A DNA stretch of 64,000 nt from Sphingomonas sp. NBWT7 (lineage in GTDB: Bacteria > Pseudomonadota > Alphaproteobacteria > Sphingomonadales > Sphingomonadaceae): positions 953,501-1,017,500 of the forward strand of contig NZ_CP043639.1 of the NCBI RefSeq assembly GCF_014217605.1. The letters run 5' to 3'. Made by a program: the position numbers and the translations under genes. Under the pieces are notes generated by a model that saw only the letters and a program-made list of their open reading frames with translations, searched no databases and was not told the DNA's origin. Shown here in pieces: positions 38,793-47,326 of this stretch. Within the stretch, counting starts at the first letter, position 1, and each line of letters opens with the position of its first letter.

Positions 38793-39154
38793 CGACTATC
38801 TCCCCGCCCGCGTCAGGGTGTCGTCAGCACCACCGCGCCCCTTGCGGGGCCTATAGTGATGCGTTTTCGAACCCACAAGCGCCCGCGAACGCAACTTTTG
38901 CGATGGCGGACAGGCGCTTGACGTAAGCTGAACGTCGCACACCAACGCGCGGCCGTGTCCTGAAGCGTCCCCTGCTGGTACGTTAACCATGATCCGGCCG
39001 GCGCATTACCGCAAGAATCGTCCATGGACGTCGCAATGATGGTTAACGGCGTTGCGCTTAATTCTTTGTTCCGCACTTTAGCTCATAGCAGCCTCGTCGT
39101 TGCGACAGGACCAGAACGGCGGTGACGTCGTCATTGAGCGAAGAGAGTGACATC
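38793..39154. other. Intergenic region between divergent dksA and the PEP-CTERM-like gene
   Basis: No protein-coding or RNA gene was recognised. It must hold leftward dksA and rightward promoters. The one clear structure is an inverted pair of CGTTAACCAT motifs (38981-38990 and 39039-39048), annotated separately. Small open frames on both strands here look random. Confidence 0.6.
38981..39048. promoter_or_regulatory. Inverted repeat of CGTTAACCAT, candidate CtrA-type sites
   Basis: CGTTAACCAT at 38981-38990 is repeated inverted as ATGGTTAACG at 39039-39048, with 48 nt between. TTAACCAT resembles the CtrA half-site of alphaproteobacteria. A similar GTTAACCAT occurs at 54679-54687 upstream of the tad-like genes. 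The spacing is not the canonical TTAA-N7-TTAA, so the assignment is tentative. Confidence 0.4.
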
Positions 39155-39943
39155 ATGTCGGTGCGGATGGCTTTAGCGAAACTCTGTGCATGCACCGTCG
39201 GTGGCGCAGTCGTCGGCGGCGGCGCGGTCCACGTGGCGGAAACGCAGAAGGCACGAACGGCGTACACCAAGGTCGCGAAGGTCGCGCCGAAGCGGGTTGC
39301 GAAGCGCGTCGTCCGCCGCAGCAAGGTACGCCGCATCGTCACCACGACGACCGCATCCTGTGCGCCGGCCGTCGTCACCGTAGCGTCGCAGGCAGCGCCA
39401 ATCCCCGTTCCGCTGCCGGCCAGCCCGGTGCTGGCCTCCGGCGGTGGACAGGTGGCGCCGGTGATCGGCGGCGGCGGCGGTTTTGGTGGCGGTGGCTTCT
39501 TCGCCGGCGGGTTCTTCGGCGGCTCGGGAGGAAGCGGGTCGAGCGGCATCGTCATCTCGTCCACGTCGAGCTCGAGCAGCTCGTCGTCGAGCAGCGGCGG
39601 CAAGATCGATATCGACATCGATAACAAGAACGAGAGCAACAACCACAATTCGAACCACAACGAAAACAACAACAGCAATCACCAGGAACAGAACCAGGGG
39701 CAGCAGCAGGGCCAGCAACAAGGTCAGCAGCAGGGGCAAGGCCAGGTCCAGATCGACTACGGATCGTCGTCGAAGGGCTGGGGATCGGATCACGGCGGGT
39801 CAAAGCCTCCGGTGCCCAGCAGCAGCGGTAACAGCAGCGGCAATCCGTCGCCGGTTCCCGCGCCGCCGATGCTGGTCCTGTTCGGTGCTGCCGCGGCAGC
39901 GTTGATCGCGCGGCGCAAGCTGGCCAAGCCTATCGCCGCCTGA
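39155..39943 (+). CDS. Low-complexity secreted protein with PEP-CTERM-like C-terminus
   Basis: A 262-residue protein. It has an Ala/Gly signal-like N-terminus (about residues 1-30), a glycine-rich run, a block of consecutive serines, then an Asn/His/Glu-rich stretch and a glutamine-rich QQQG repeat. The end reads PSPVPAPPMLVLFGAAAAALIARRKL, i.e. a VPxP motif, a hydrophobic helix and Arg/Lys tail, as in PEP-CTERM sorting signals (variant PAPP). ATG at 39155 has AGAGAG upstream; a GTG at 39122 is possible. Likely an exported adhesive or matrix protein processed by an EpsH-type exosortase; no exosortase is nearby. Confidence 0.78.
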   Translation: MSVRMALAKLCACTVGGAVVGGGAVHVAETQKARTAYTKVAKVAPKRVAKRVVRRSKVRRIVTTTTASCAPAVVTVASQAAPIPVPLPASPVLASGGGQVAPVIGGGGGFGGGGFFAGGFFGGSGGSGSSGIVISSTSSSSSSSSSSGGKIDIDIDNKNESNNHNSNHNENNNSNHQEQNQGQQQGQQQGQQQGQGQVQIDYGSSSKGWGSDHGGSKPPVPSSSGNSSGNPSPVPAPPMLVLFGAAAAALIARRKLAKPIAA

Positions 39944-39961
39944 CCCAGTCGCCGACAAGCA

Positions 39962-39997
39962 AAAGGGCATCGCGCCACCCGGCGCGGTGCCCTTTTT
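39962..39997. terminator. Intrinsic terminator, probably bidirectional
   Basis: A 15-bp stem (39962-39976 with 39981-39995, one wobble pair) closes an ACCC loop, and TTTTT follows. An A-run precedes the left arm, so the same hairpin can end leftward transcription from the host-attachment gene, whose stop is at 40018, as well as the PEP-CTERM-like gene. Confidence 0.92.
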
Positions 39998-40017
39998 CAT
40001 TTCCAGTCGCGGGAAGA

Positions 40018-40527
40018 TCAGCCGTCGAGCAGCGCCTTTTCGATGTCTGCGATAGGATGACCGGTCAGGTCCTTTGACAGCTCGCCGCTCAGCCGGTTGC
40101 TGACCTCTTTGTGATAGTGTTTGCGCAACTCGCCCAGCGTCTTGGGCGGCGCGACGACGATCAGTTTCTCGAAGTCGTTCGCCAGTGCGCGCTTCTTCAG
40201 CAATTCAGCGGCATCGGCCGCGAAGCGATCCTCTTCCAGCTGGTGAAAATCGGTCTCGCCCAGCGATCCGCGCGACGGCGCGAATTGCGCCCCGCCGCCG
40301 CGTGCGTGGTTCGATCCGTTCTGCGCCACCGCTGGCGCGCCCGGCCCCGACTGCGTCGACGAAGCGGCGCCGGCGGCATCGGTCTTCTGGTCGCGGTCGG
40401 CGGGATTGCTGCGTTCCTCGGCATGTTCAACCGTCAGGTTCGGATAGACGTCGTCACCCTCGTTGCGAAGGAACAGCAGCTTGCGCCCGTCGGCGACCAG
40501 AACGACGGAATTGTGCGGCACGTGCAT
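40018..40527 (-). CDS. Host-attachment-protein family
   Basis: A 169-residue protein with [22 protein letters not shown] at the start, [23 protein letters not shown] in the middle and [21 protein letters not shown] near the end. These are typical of the family first linked to Agrobacterium or rhizobial attachment (pfam10116 type), whose mechanism is unknown. AGGAG lies about 8 nt before the ATG at 40527. A longer in-frame start at 40689 would overlap the serS promoter region and is rejected. Confidence 0.85.
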   Translation of the reverse strand: MHVPHNSVVLVADGRKLLFLRNEGDDVYPNLTVEHAEERSNPADRDQKTDAAGAASSTQSGPGAPAVAQNGSNHARGGGAQFAPSRGSLGETDFHQLEEDRFAADAAELLKKRALANDFEKLIVVAPPKTLGELRKHYHKEVSNRLSGELSKDLTGHPIADIEKALLDG

Positions 40528-40621
40528 GGCATTGGCTCCTGTGGTTGCTGTTCGCGGTACGAACGCCCCGCTTGGCGGCTGGGTTGCCTCCCCCCGACCG
40601 CCCCGGCATAGCGCCCGCGCC

Positions 40622-41899
40622 ATGCTCGACATCCGCTTCATCCGTGACGATCCCGCCGCCTTCGACGCCGCCATGCAGCGTCGCGGCAATGCAACCCGTG
40701 CCGATGCGGTGCTCGATCTCGATCGTCGCCGCCGCGAGGTCGTGACCGAGCTTCAGGTCGGTCAGGCACGCCGCAACGAGGCATCGAAGGCGATCGGCGC
40801 CGCCAAGGCGGCCAAGGACGAGGCAGCGGCCGCCGCGCTGATGGCGGAGGTCGCGACGCTCAAGCAGCGGCTGCCCGAGCTTGAGGCGCAGGACGGCGCG
40901 CTGACGACCGAGCTCGACGGCCGGCTCGCGACGCTCCCCAACTTGCCGCTCGCCGACGTGCCCGACGGCGTGGACGAGAACGACAACTTGCTGATCCATG
41001 AGCGTGGCACCCGACCGGCGTTCGACTTCACGGTGCGCGAGCATGACGCGATCGGCCCCGCGATCGGCCTCGACTTCGAAACCGGCGCGCTGCTCTCGGG
41101 TGCGCGTTTCACGTTGGTGCGCGGCCACGCGGCGCGTCTCGCCCGCGCGCTCGGCCAGTTCGGGCTCGACGTGCTGACGCGCGATCATGGCTATGAAGAG
41201 GTCGTGCCCCCGCTCCTCGTCCGCGACGAAACGATGTTCGGCACCGGCCAGCTGCCCAAGTTCGCCGAGGACCTGTTTCGCACCACCGACGGGCGCTGGC
41301 TGATCCCGACCAGCGAGGTCAGCCTCACCAACATCGTGCGCGAGAAGATCCTCGCCGCGACCGATCTGCCGCTGCGTTTCACCGCCCTCACCCCCTGTTT
41401 CCGCTCGGAAGCCGGCGCGGCGGGGCGCGATACGCGCGGCTTCATCCGCCAGCATCAGTTCGATAAGGCCGAGATGGTCTCGATCGTCGAGCCCGATCAG
41501 TCAGAAGCCGAGCACGAGCGGATGACCGGCGCCGCTGAGGACGTTTTGACGCGGCTCGAACTGCCCTTCCGCCGCATGAAGCTGTGCACCGGCGACATGG
41601 GCTTCTCCGCCGCGCGTACCTACGACATCGAAGTATGGCTGCCCGGCCAGGATCGCTACCGCGAAGTATCGTCTTGCTCGACCTGCACCGACTTCCAGGC
41701 ACGCCGCATGAATGCCCGTTTCCGCCCGGATGGCGAAAAGGCGACTCGCTTCGTCCACACGCTCAATGGCTCGGGGCTGGTGGTCGGCCGCACGATCGTC
41801 GCGATCCTCGAGAATTACCAGCAGGCCGACGGATCGGTCGCGGTGCCGGCGGTGCTGCAGCCGTATCTCGGCGGGCTCAACCGGCTGGAGCCGCGCTGA
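40622..41899 (+). CDS. serS: Seryl-tRNA synthetase
   Basis: Class II aminoacyl-tRNA synthetase of 425 residues. The N-terminal coiled-coil arm (about residues 25-110) contacts tRNA-Ser, and the catalytic core contains motif 2 ([21 protein letters not shown]) and motif 3 ([18 protein letters not shown]). The ATG at 40622 starts [11 protein letters not shown], the standard N-terminus. A longer start at 40463 lacks family similarity. Confidence 0.97.
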   Translation: MLDIRFIRDDPAAFDAAMQRRGNATRADAVLDLDRRRREVVTELQVGQARRNEASKAIGAAKAAKDEAAAAALMAEVATLKQRLPELEAQDGALTTELDGRLATLPNLPLADVPDGVDENDNLLIHERGTRPAFDFTVREHDAIGPAIGLDFETGALLSGARFTLVRGHAARLARALGQFGLDVLTRDHGYEEVVPPLLVRDETMFGTGQLPKFAEDLFRTTDGRWLIPTSEVSLTNIVREKILAATDLPLRFTALTPCFRSEAGAAGRDTRGFIRQHQFDKAEMVSIVEPDQSEAEHERMTGAAEDVLTRLELPFRRMKLCTGDMGFSAARTYDIEVWLPGQDRYREVSSCSTCTDFQARRMNARFRPDGEKATRFVHTLNGSGLVVGRTIVAILENYQQADGSVAVPAVLQPYLGGLNRLEPR

Positions 41900-41922
41900 T
41901 CGCCGCGCTAGATCAGGCGTCG

Positions 41923-43050
41923 ATGCGGATCACCCTTCCATCTGCGCTGCTGCTCGCGTCCACGCTCGCGGCGTGCATCCCGTCGGTCGACCGGCCGGCC
42001 TATCCGGCCGACGCCCCACCGCCGGCCGATCGCCCCCGCGACATGCCGCGCGCGTGGGATCGTCCCGGCGAGGATGACGATCGCCGGGAACAGGCGCCGC
42101 GCGACGGTGACGCCAGCCCGCGCCAACCGGACGAGGTTGCGAAGCTGCCCGCGCCGCGCCCCGCGTGGGAGGCGCGTTCGGTTGCCGCTGACGCGCGCGA
42201 CGTTGCCGATCAGGTCTATGTCGTGCGCCCCGGCGACTCGCTGCGGCTCGTTGCCGAACGGCTTGGTGTCGGGGCCGACGCGGTCGCGCGCGCCAATGGG
42301 CTGGAGGCGCCCTACACGATCCGCACCGGTCAGCGGCTAACCATCCCTGGCGGCCGCTACCATCTCGTCCGCGCCGGGCAGACCGGTATCGCGATCGCGC
42401 GCGCCTATGGCGTCGAATGGTCGCGGATCGTCACCGCCAACGCGCTTGTCGAACCTTTCATCCTGCGGACCGGCCAGCGCGTGCTGATCCCCGGCGACGC
42501 GCGCCCGCGCTCCGCGGCCGAGCGTGCCGCCGCCTTCCGGCTCGAGATTGACGACATCATCACCGGCGGCGAGCCCGCGATCGCCGCCAATCAGGCGCCC
42601 GCCAAGCCTGTCACCACCGCGCGTCGCGTGCTGCCGGCGACCGTCGCGGTCGCCGCGCCAACCGCGAGCCCCGGTCGTTTCCTCTGGCCGGTCGACGGAC
42701 GCATCGTCAGCCGCTTCGGCGCGGGCGCGAGCGGCGAGCGCAACAATGGCATCAAGATCGCCGTTCCGGTCGATACGCCGGTGAAGGCGGCAGCGGACGG
42801 CACCGTCGCCTATGTCGGCGACGGCATCGCCGCGCTCGGCGGGCTCGTCATCGTGCGTCACGGCGACAATTGGACCAGCGTCTACGGTCACGCCTCCAAG
42901 CTGCTCGTTCAGCGCGGCCAGGCGGTGAAGAAGGGCCAGACGATCGCGCTGTCAGGCGACACCGGCTTCGCCGACCGCCCGGAAGTCCATTTCGAGCTGC
43001 GGCGCGGCCGCACGCCGGTCGATCCCACCGGGCAGCTGCCGCGCCGCTGA
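41923..43050 (+). CDS. NlpD-like lipoprotein: LysM domains plus degenerate M23 peptidase
   Basis: Signal peptide with lipobox LAAC (Cys18), two LysM peptidoglycan-binding repeats (VYVVRPGDSLRLVAERLGV and YHLVRAGQTGIAIARAYGV), and a C-terminal LytM/M23 domain. In the M23 fold, the first zinc ligands (HxxxD) are replaced by NNGIKIA, while YGHAS and VHFEL keep the later histidines. This loss is shared with NlpD, which activates an amidase instead of cutting peptidoglycan. It starts 23 nt after serS and may be co-transcribed. It probably acts in cell division. Confidence 0.88.
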   Translation: MRITLPSALLLASTLAACIPSVDRPAYPADAPPPADRPRDMPRAWDRPGEDDDRREQAPRDGDASPRQPDEVAKLPAPRPAWEARSVAADARDVADQVYVVRPGDSLRLVAERLGVGADAVARANGLEAPYTIRTGQRLTIPGGRYHLVRAGQTGIAIARAYGVEWSRIVTANALVEPFILRTGQRVLIPGDARPRSAAERAAAFRLEIDDIITGGEPAIAANQAPAKPVTTARRVLPATVAVAAPTASPGRFLWPVDGRIVSRFGAGASGERNNGIKIAVPVDTPVKAAADGTVAYVGDGIAALGGLVIVRHGDNWTSVYGHASKLLVQRGQAVKKGQTIALSGDTGFADRPEVHFELRRGRTPVDPTGQLPRR

Positions 43051-43122
43051 TCCGCGGCGCGGCGGCGTGCCGTGCCGCCTCCCTTGCGACGCGCTGCCGG
43101 GACGGGCATGTGCCCGCACGTC

Positions 43123-44349
43123 ATGACCGATCATCAGTCCGATTTGCTCCGCACGCTCACCGAGCGCGGCTACGTCCATCAGATGACCGACGCGGCGGCG
43201 CTCGATGCGCTCGCCGCGCGCCAGGTGGTGCCCGGCTATATCGGCTTCGATCCGACCGCACCGTCGCTCCACGTGGGCAGTCTCGTCCAGATCATGCTGC
43301 TGCGCCGGTTGCAGCAGACCGGTCACAAGCCGATCGTGCTGATGGGCGGCGGCACCGGCAAGATCGGCGATCCGTCGTTCAAGGAAGAGTCGCGCCAGCT
43401 GCTCACCGACGATCGCATCGCACACAACGTCGCTTCGATCCGCCGCATCTTCGAACGCTTCCTAACGTTCGGTGACGGCCCGGCCGATGCGGTGATGGTC
43501 GACAATGCGAACTGGCTCGACACGCTCGAATACATCCCCTTCCTGCGCGAGGTCGGCCAGCATTTCTCGGTCAACCGCATGCTGTCGTTCGATTCGGTGA
43601 AGTTGCGGCTCGAACGCGAGCAATCGCTCAGCTTCCTCGAATTCAATTACATGATTCTGCAGGCCTACGACTTCCGCGAGCTGTCGCAGCGCCACGGCGT
43701 GCGGCTGCAAATGGGCGGCAGCGATCAATGGGGTAACATCGTCAACGGCATCGAGCTCGCGCGTCGTATGGACGGCACCGAGGTGTTCGGCGTGACCACC
43801 CCGCTGCTCACCACCGCCGATGGCACCAAGATGGGCAAGACGGTGGCGGGCGCCGTCTGGCTGCACGAGGATCAGCTGCCACACTTCGATTACTGGCAGT
43901 TCTGGCGCAACGCCGACGACCGCGACGTCGGCCGCTTCCTGCGCCTCTACACCGACCTGCCGATGGACGAAATTGCCCGCCTCGAGGCGCTGCAAGGCGC
44001 AGAGATCAACGAGGCGAAGAAGATTCTCGCCAACGAAGCCACTGCCATGTGCCGCGGCCGCGAGGCAGCGGAGCAGGCGGCGGAGACCGCGCGCCGCACG
44101 TTCGAGGAGGGCACCAGCGGTGACGGGCTCCCGACCTTCGCTGCAAGCGGCGAAGTGGCGCTAGTGGACGTGCTCGTCGGCCTCGGCTTCTGCGCGTCGA
44201 AGGGCGAGGCCCGCCGCCTGATCAAACAGGGCGGCGCGCGTGTGGGTGCAGACAAGGTGACCGACGAAGCGGCGACCGTGACGGTCGGGGCCGAGCCGGT
44301 GCGCGTCTCGGCCGGGAAAAAGAACCACGGGCTGCTGATCGCCGGGTAG
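43123..44349 (+). CDS. tyrS: Tyrosyl-tRNA synthetase
   Basis: Class I synthetase, 408 residues. HIGH-like motif is SLHVGSL, the KMSKS loop is TKMGKT, and a C-terminal S4 RNA-binding domain ([18 protein letters not shown]) is present. The ATG at 43123 begins MTDHQSDL; a further in-frame ATG at 43108 is possible. It follows the NlpD-like gene by 72 nt, which include a GC-rich hairpin-prone segment. Confidence 0.97.
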   Translation: MTDHQSDLLRTLTERGYVHQMTDAAALDALAARQVVPGYIGFDPTAPSLHVGSLVQIMLLRRLQQTGHKPIVLMGGGTGKIGDPSFKEESRQLLTDDRIAHNVASIRRIFERFLTFGDGPADAVMVDNANWLDTLEYIPFLREVGQHFSVNRMLSFDSVKLRLEREQSLSFLEFNYMILQAYDFRELSQRHGVRLQMGGSDQWGNIVNGIELARRMDGTEVFGVTTPLLTTADGTKMGKTVAGAVWLHEDQLPHFDYWQFWRNADDRDVGRFLRLYTDLPMDEIARLEALQGAEINEAKKILANEATAMCRGREAAEQAAETARRTFEEGTSGDGLPTFAASGEVALVDVLVGLGFCASKGEARRLIKQGGARVGADKVTDEAATVTVGAEPVRVSAGKKNHGLLIAG

Positions 44350-44430
44350 CCTCAAGTCTTCCTTCCTATCATAGCGAAGGAGGAAAACTGAGCCTGTTGG
44401 ACGTGGTGGCGGGTATAGCGAAGAGCGCCA

Positions 44431-44868
44431 TCAGCGCCGAACCAGGAACACCCCCGCCACCACGAGCGCCAGCCCGGCCAACCTCGTCAGCGTCACCGGC
44501 TCCTGCTTCAATCCCAGCCACCCGAAGTGATCGAGCACCACCGCCATCGACAGCTGCGCCGCAAGCGTCACCGTCAGCGTCACCGCCAGCCCGAGCCGCG
44601 GCGTCGCATAAGCCACTGCCGCCACGAACACGACGCCGTACAATCCGCCGATCCACGCCCACGGCGGCGCCTGGCGAACCATCGCCACCGGTGTGCGGTC
44701 GAACAACGCCCAGATCGCCAACAATAGGGTCACCCCGCCGGTGAACGACACGAGCGAGGCGAACCATATTGAGCCGGTCGACCGCGCCAGCATCGCGTTG
44801 CTCGGCGATTGCATCGCCACGCACAGGCCAGCGAAAGCGGCGAAGAGCAGCGGGAAAAAAGCAGCCAT
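44431..44868 (-). CDS. DMT/YdcZ-type membrane protein
   Basis: A 145-residue protein with about five membrane helices, ending LAGLALVVAGVFLVRR. AMQSPSNAMLARSTGS is the first-loop signature of the DUF606/YdcZ group, and the length equals one half of a standard DMT transporter, so it likely dimerises. Cargo is unknown. It begins 14 nt after the recG stop on the same strand. Confidence 0.83.
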   Translation of the reverse strand: MAAFFPLLFAAFAGLCVAMQSPSNAMLARSTGSIWFASLVSFTGGVTLLLAIWALFDRTPVAMVRQAPPWAWIGGLYGVVFVAAVAYATPRLGLAVTLTVTLAAQLSMAVVLDHFGWLGLKQEPVTLTRLAGLALVVAGVFLVRR

Positions 44869-44882
44869 GGCCGGCGCGGCTA

Positions 44883-46937
44883 TCAGCCCGACCGCAGCAG
44901 CGCCACACCCGCCTCGCGCTCGAACAGGTAGAGCGCCACCCGCGCCGCCTGCCCGCGCGCGCCCGCCAGCCCGCCGTCGCGATCGATCAGCAGCCGCGCA
45001 TCGTCCGCCGCGATCGGCAGCAGCTCACCCAGCAATTCCGGCGTCGCGAGCCGGAACGCCGCTTCACCCGACTGCCGCGTGCCGAGAAGCTCGCCCCCGC
45101 CGCGCAGCCGCAGATCCTCCTCGGCGATGCGGAACCCATCGTTGGTTTCGCGCATCAGCGCCAGCCGCGCACGCGACGTCTCGCTCAGCGCATTGCCGCG
45201 CATCAGCAAACACCGCGATTGCCCCCCGCCGCGCCCGACGCGCCCGCGCAGCTGGTGCAATTGCGCCAGCCCGAAGCGATCGGCATGTTCGATCACGATC
45301 AGCGTCGCATTGGGCACGTTGACGCCGACCTCGATCACCGTCGTCGCCACCAGCACGCCTAGCTCACCGCCGGCGAAGCGCGCCATCACCGCGTCCTTCT
45401 CCGTCCCGCGCATCCGCCCGTGAACGAGGCCTACGCGATCCCCGAACCGCGCCGCCAGCGTCGCCGCACGATCCTCGGCCGCGGCAAGATCGCTTTTCTC
45501 GCTCTCCTCCACCAGCGGGCACACCCAATACGCCTGCTTGCCCTCGGCCAGGTGCCGGCCGAGCGCGTTGACCACCTCATCGAGCCGCTCTTCGCTGATC
45601 ACCCGCGTCTCGACCGGCTCGCGGCCCGGCGGCATTTCGTCGAGCCGGCTCTGGTCCATCTCGCCATGCTGCGCGAGGACGAGCGTGCGCGGGATCGGCG
45701 TCGCAGTCATCGCCAGCAGATGCGGCGTCGTCTTGCCCTTCGCCGACAGCGCCAGCCGCTCGGCCACGCCGAAGCGATGCTGTTCGTCGACCACCACCAG
45801 CCCCAGGTCGCGATAGGTCACCGCCTCCTGGAAGATCGCGTGCGTGCCGATCAGGATATCGATCGAGCCGTCCGCCAGTCCCATCAGCGTGCTCTCGCGC
45901 ACGCGTCCCTTGTCGCGCCCGGTGAGCACCGCGAGATTGATCGGCAAGCCGGCGAGCGTCTCGCGCAGCGTCTCGTAATGCTGCCGCGCAAGGATCTCGG
46001 TCGGCGCCAGCAGCGCGCCCTGCGCCCCCGCCTCCACCGCGATCAGCAGCGCGAGCGCCGCGACCAGCGTCTTTCCCGATCCGACATCGCCCTGCAGCAG
46101 CCGAAGCATTGGCGCGTCCTGCGCCAGGTCGCCCTCGATCTCGCTAATCGTGCGCGCCTGCGCACCCGTCAGTGCATAGGGCAGGTTCAGCCGGTCGCGC
46201 AGCCGCCCGTCGCCGCGCAGCCCCCGCCCGCGCCGCTTGCGCGTATCCTGCCGCACCAGCGCCAGCGCGAGCTGGTTGGCGAACACCTCGTCATAAGCGA
46301 TTCGCGCCCGCGCGACCGCATCGGACGGATCGGCGTGAATGCGCGCCAGCGCGTCCTTCCACGCCGGCCAGTCGCGCTGCGCGAGCAGGCTCGGCTCGAT
46401 CCACTCGGGCAGGTCGGGCGCGCGCTCGATCGCCTGCGCGACGAGCCCGCCGACCCGCCGGGAGGTCAATCCTTCCGACAGCGGATAGATCGCCTCGCGC
46501 TCCCTGAACCCGGCACCTTCCTCGAGGACCTCGGGATGGATGATCTGTAAATCCTGGCCGTATTGCTCGACCTTGCCCGAAATACGCACCTGCTCGCCGA
46601 CAGTGTAGAGCTTGCGCACCAGTCCGCCCGAGCGCCCGAAATAGACGAGGCTGACGATGTTGCCGTGCCTGTCCGCCGCCTGCACCCGCGTCGGCGCGCG
46701 CGGGCTGGATGAGGTACGCACGTCACGCACCGTCAGCGTGATCGCGATCGTGCGGCCAACGTCTTGCCCCATCAGCTCGTCGCGCGGAATCCGATCGATC
46801 CACCCGCTCGGTAGGTGGAACGCGACGTCGACGACGCGTGCCAGCCCCAGCCGCTCCAGCGGCTTGGCGAGCGCCGCCCCCACCCCCTTCAGGGCGGTTA
46901 CCTCGGCGAACAGTGGATTGAGGATATCGGGACGCAT
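44883..46937 (-). CDS. recG: ATP-dependent DNA helicase RecG
   Basis: Remodels stalled forks and Holliday junctions. The 684-residue protein has an N-terminal wedge/OB domain, Walker A GDVGSGKTLVAA, DEQH (motif II, DEQHRFGV), TATPIPRTL and the C-terminal motif QLRGRVGRGG. The ATG at 46937 gives the usual RecG N-terminus (LFAEVTALKGVG); the extension to 47012 is rejected because it would overlap the divergent sdhE. Confidence 0.97.
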   Translation of the reverse strand: MRPDILNPLFAEVTALKGVGAALAKPLERLGLARVVDVAFHLPSGWIDRIPRDELMGQDVGRTIAITLTVRDVRTSSSPRAPTRVQAADRHGNIVSLVYFGRSGGLVRKLYTVGEQVRISGKVEQYGQDLQIIHPEVLEEGAGFREREAIYPLSEGLTSRRVGGLVAQAIERAPDLPEWIEPSLLAQRDWPAWKDALARIHADPSDAVARARIAYDEVFANQLALALVRQDTRKRRGRGLRGDGRLRDRLNLPYALTGAQARTISEIEGDLAQDAPMLRLLQGDVGSGKTLVAALALLIAVEAGAQGALLAPTEILARQHYETLRETLAGLPINLAVLTGRDKGRVRESTLMGLADGSIDILIGTHAIFQEAVTYRDLGLVVVDEQHRFGVAERLALSAKGKTTPHLLAMTATPIPRTLVLAQHGEMDQSRLDEMPPGREPVETRVISEERLDEVVNALGRHLAEGKQAYWVCPLVEESEKSDLAAAEDRAATLAARFGDRVGLVHGRMRGTEKDAVMARFAGGELGVLVATTVIEVGVNVPNATLIVIEHADRFGLAQLHQLRGRVGRGGGQSRCLLMRGNALSETSRARLALMRETNDGFRIAEEDLRLRGGGELLGTRQSGEAAFRLATPELLGELLPIAADDARLLIDRDGGLAGARGQAARVALYLFEREAGVALLRSG

Positions 46938-47010
46938 GACTATCTCTGCCCCGATAGCCCCTAAGCCGACCGCGCGAAACCGCGGCCGGCCCATCGCCGT
47001 TGGAGCCTGC

Positions 47011-47295
47011 ATGGATCAAGACACCCGCCTGAAGCGCACCCGCTTCCGCGCCTGGCACCGCGGCACGCGCGAGGCCGATTTCATGATCGGCGGTTTCTTC
47101 GATGCGCATCACACGGACTGGAGCGAGGAGCAGCTGCAATGGTTCGAGCGGCTGCTTGAGCAGCAGGACGTCGACATCATGGGATGGGCGATCGGATCGA
47201 TCCCCTGCCCGCCCGAATGGGACGGCGAGATGATGCAGGCGATGCGCGCGGTTGATTTCGCCGTCGCCATTCCTGGCAGCCAGCCCGGCGCCTGA
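47011..47295 (+). CDS. sdhE: Succinate dehydrogenase assembly factor SdhE
   Basis: A 94-residue helical flavinylation factor for SdhA. The RGTREADFMIGGFF segment contains the RGxxE motif needed for FAD attachment. TGGAG precedes the ATG at 47011. It is divergent from recG (73 nt) and 31 nt before mfd. Confidence 0.94.
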   Translation: MDQDTRLKRTRFRAWHRGTREADFMIGGFFDAHHTDWSEEQLQWFERLLEQQDVDIMGWAIGSIPCPPEWDGEMMQAMRAVDFAVAIPGSQPGA

Positions 47296-47326
47296 CCCTT
47301 CGCCGCTCATCACGAACGGACACGCT

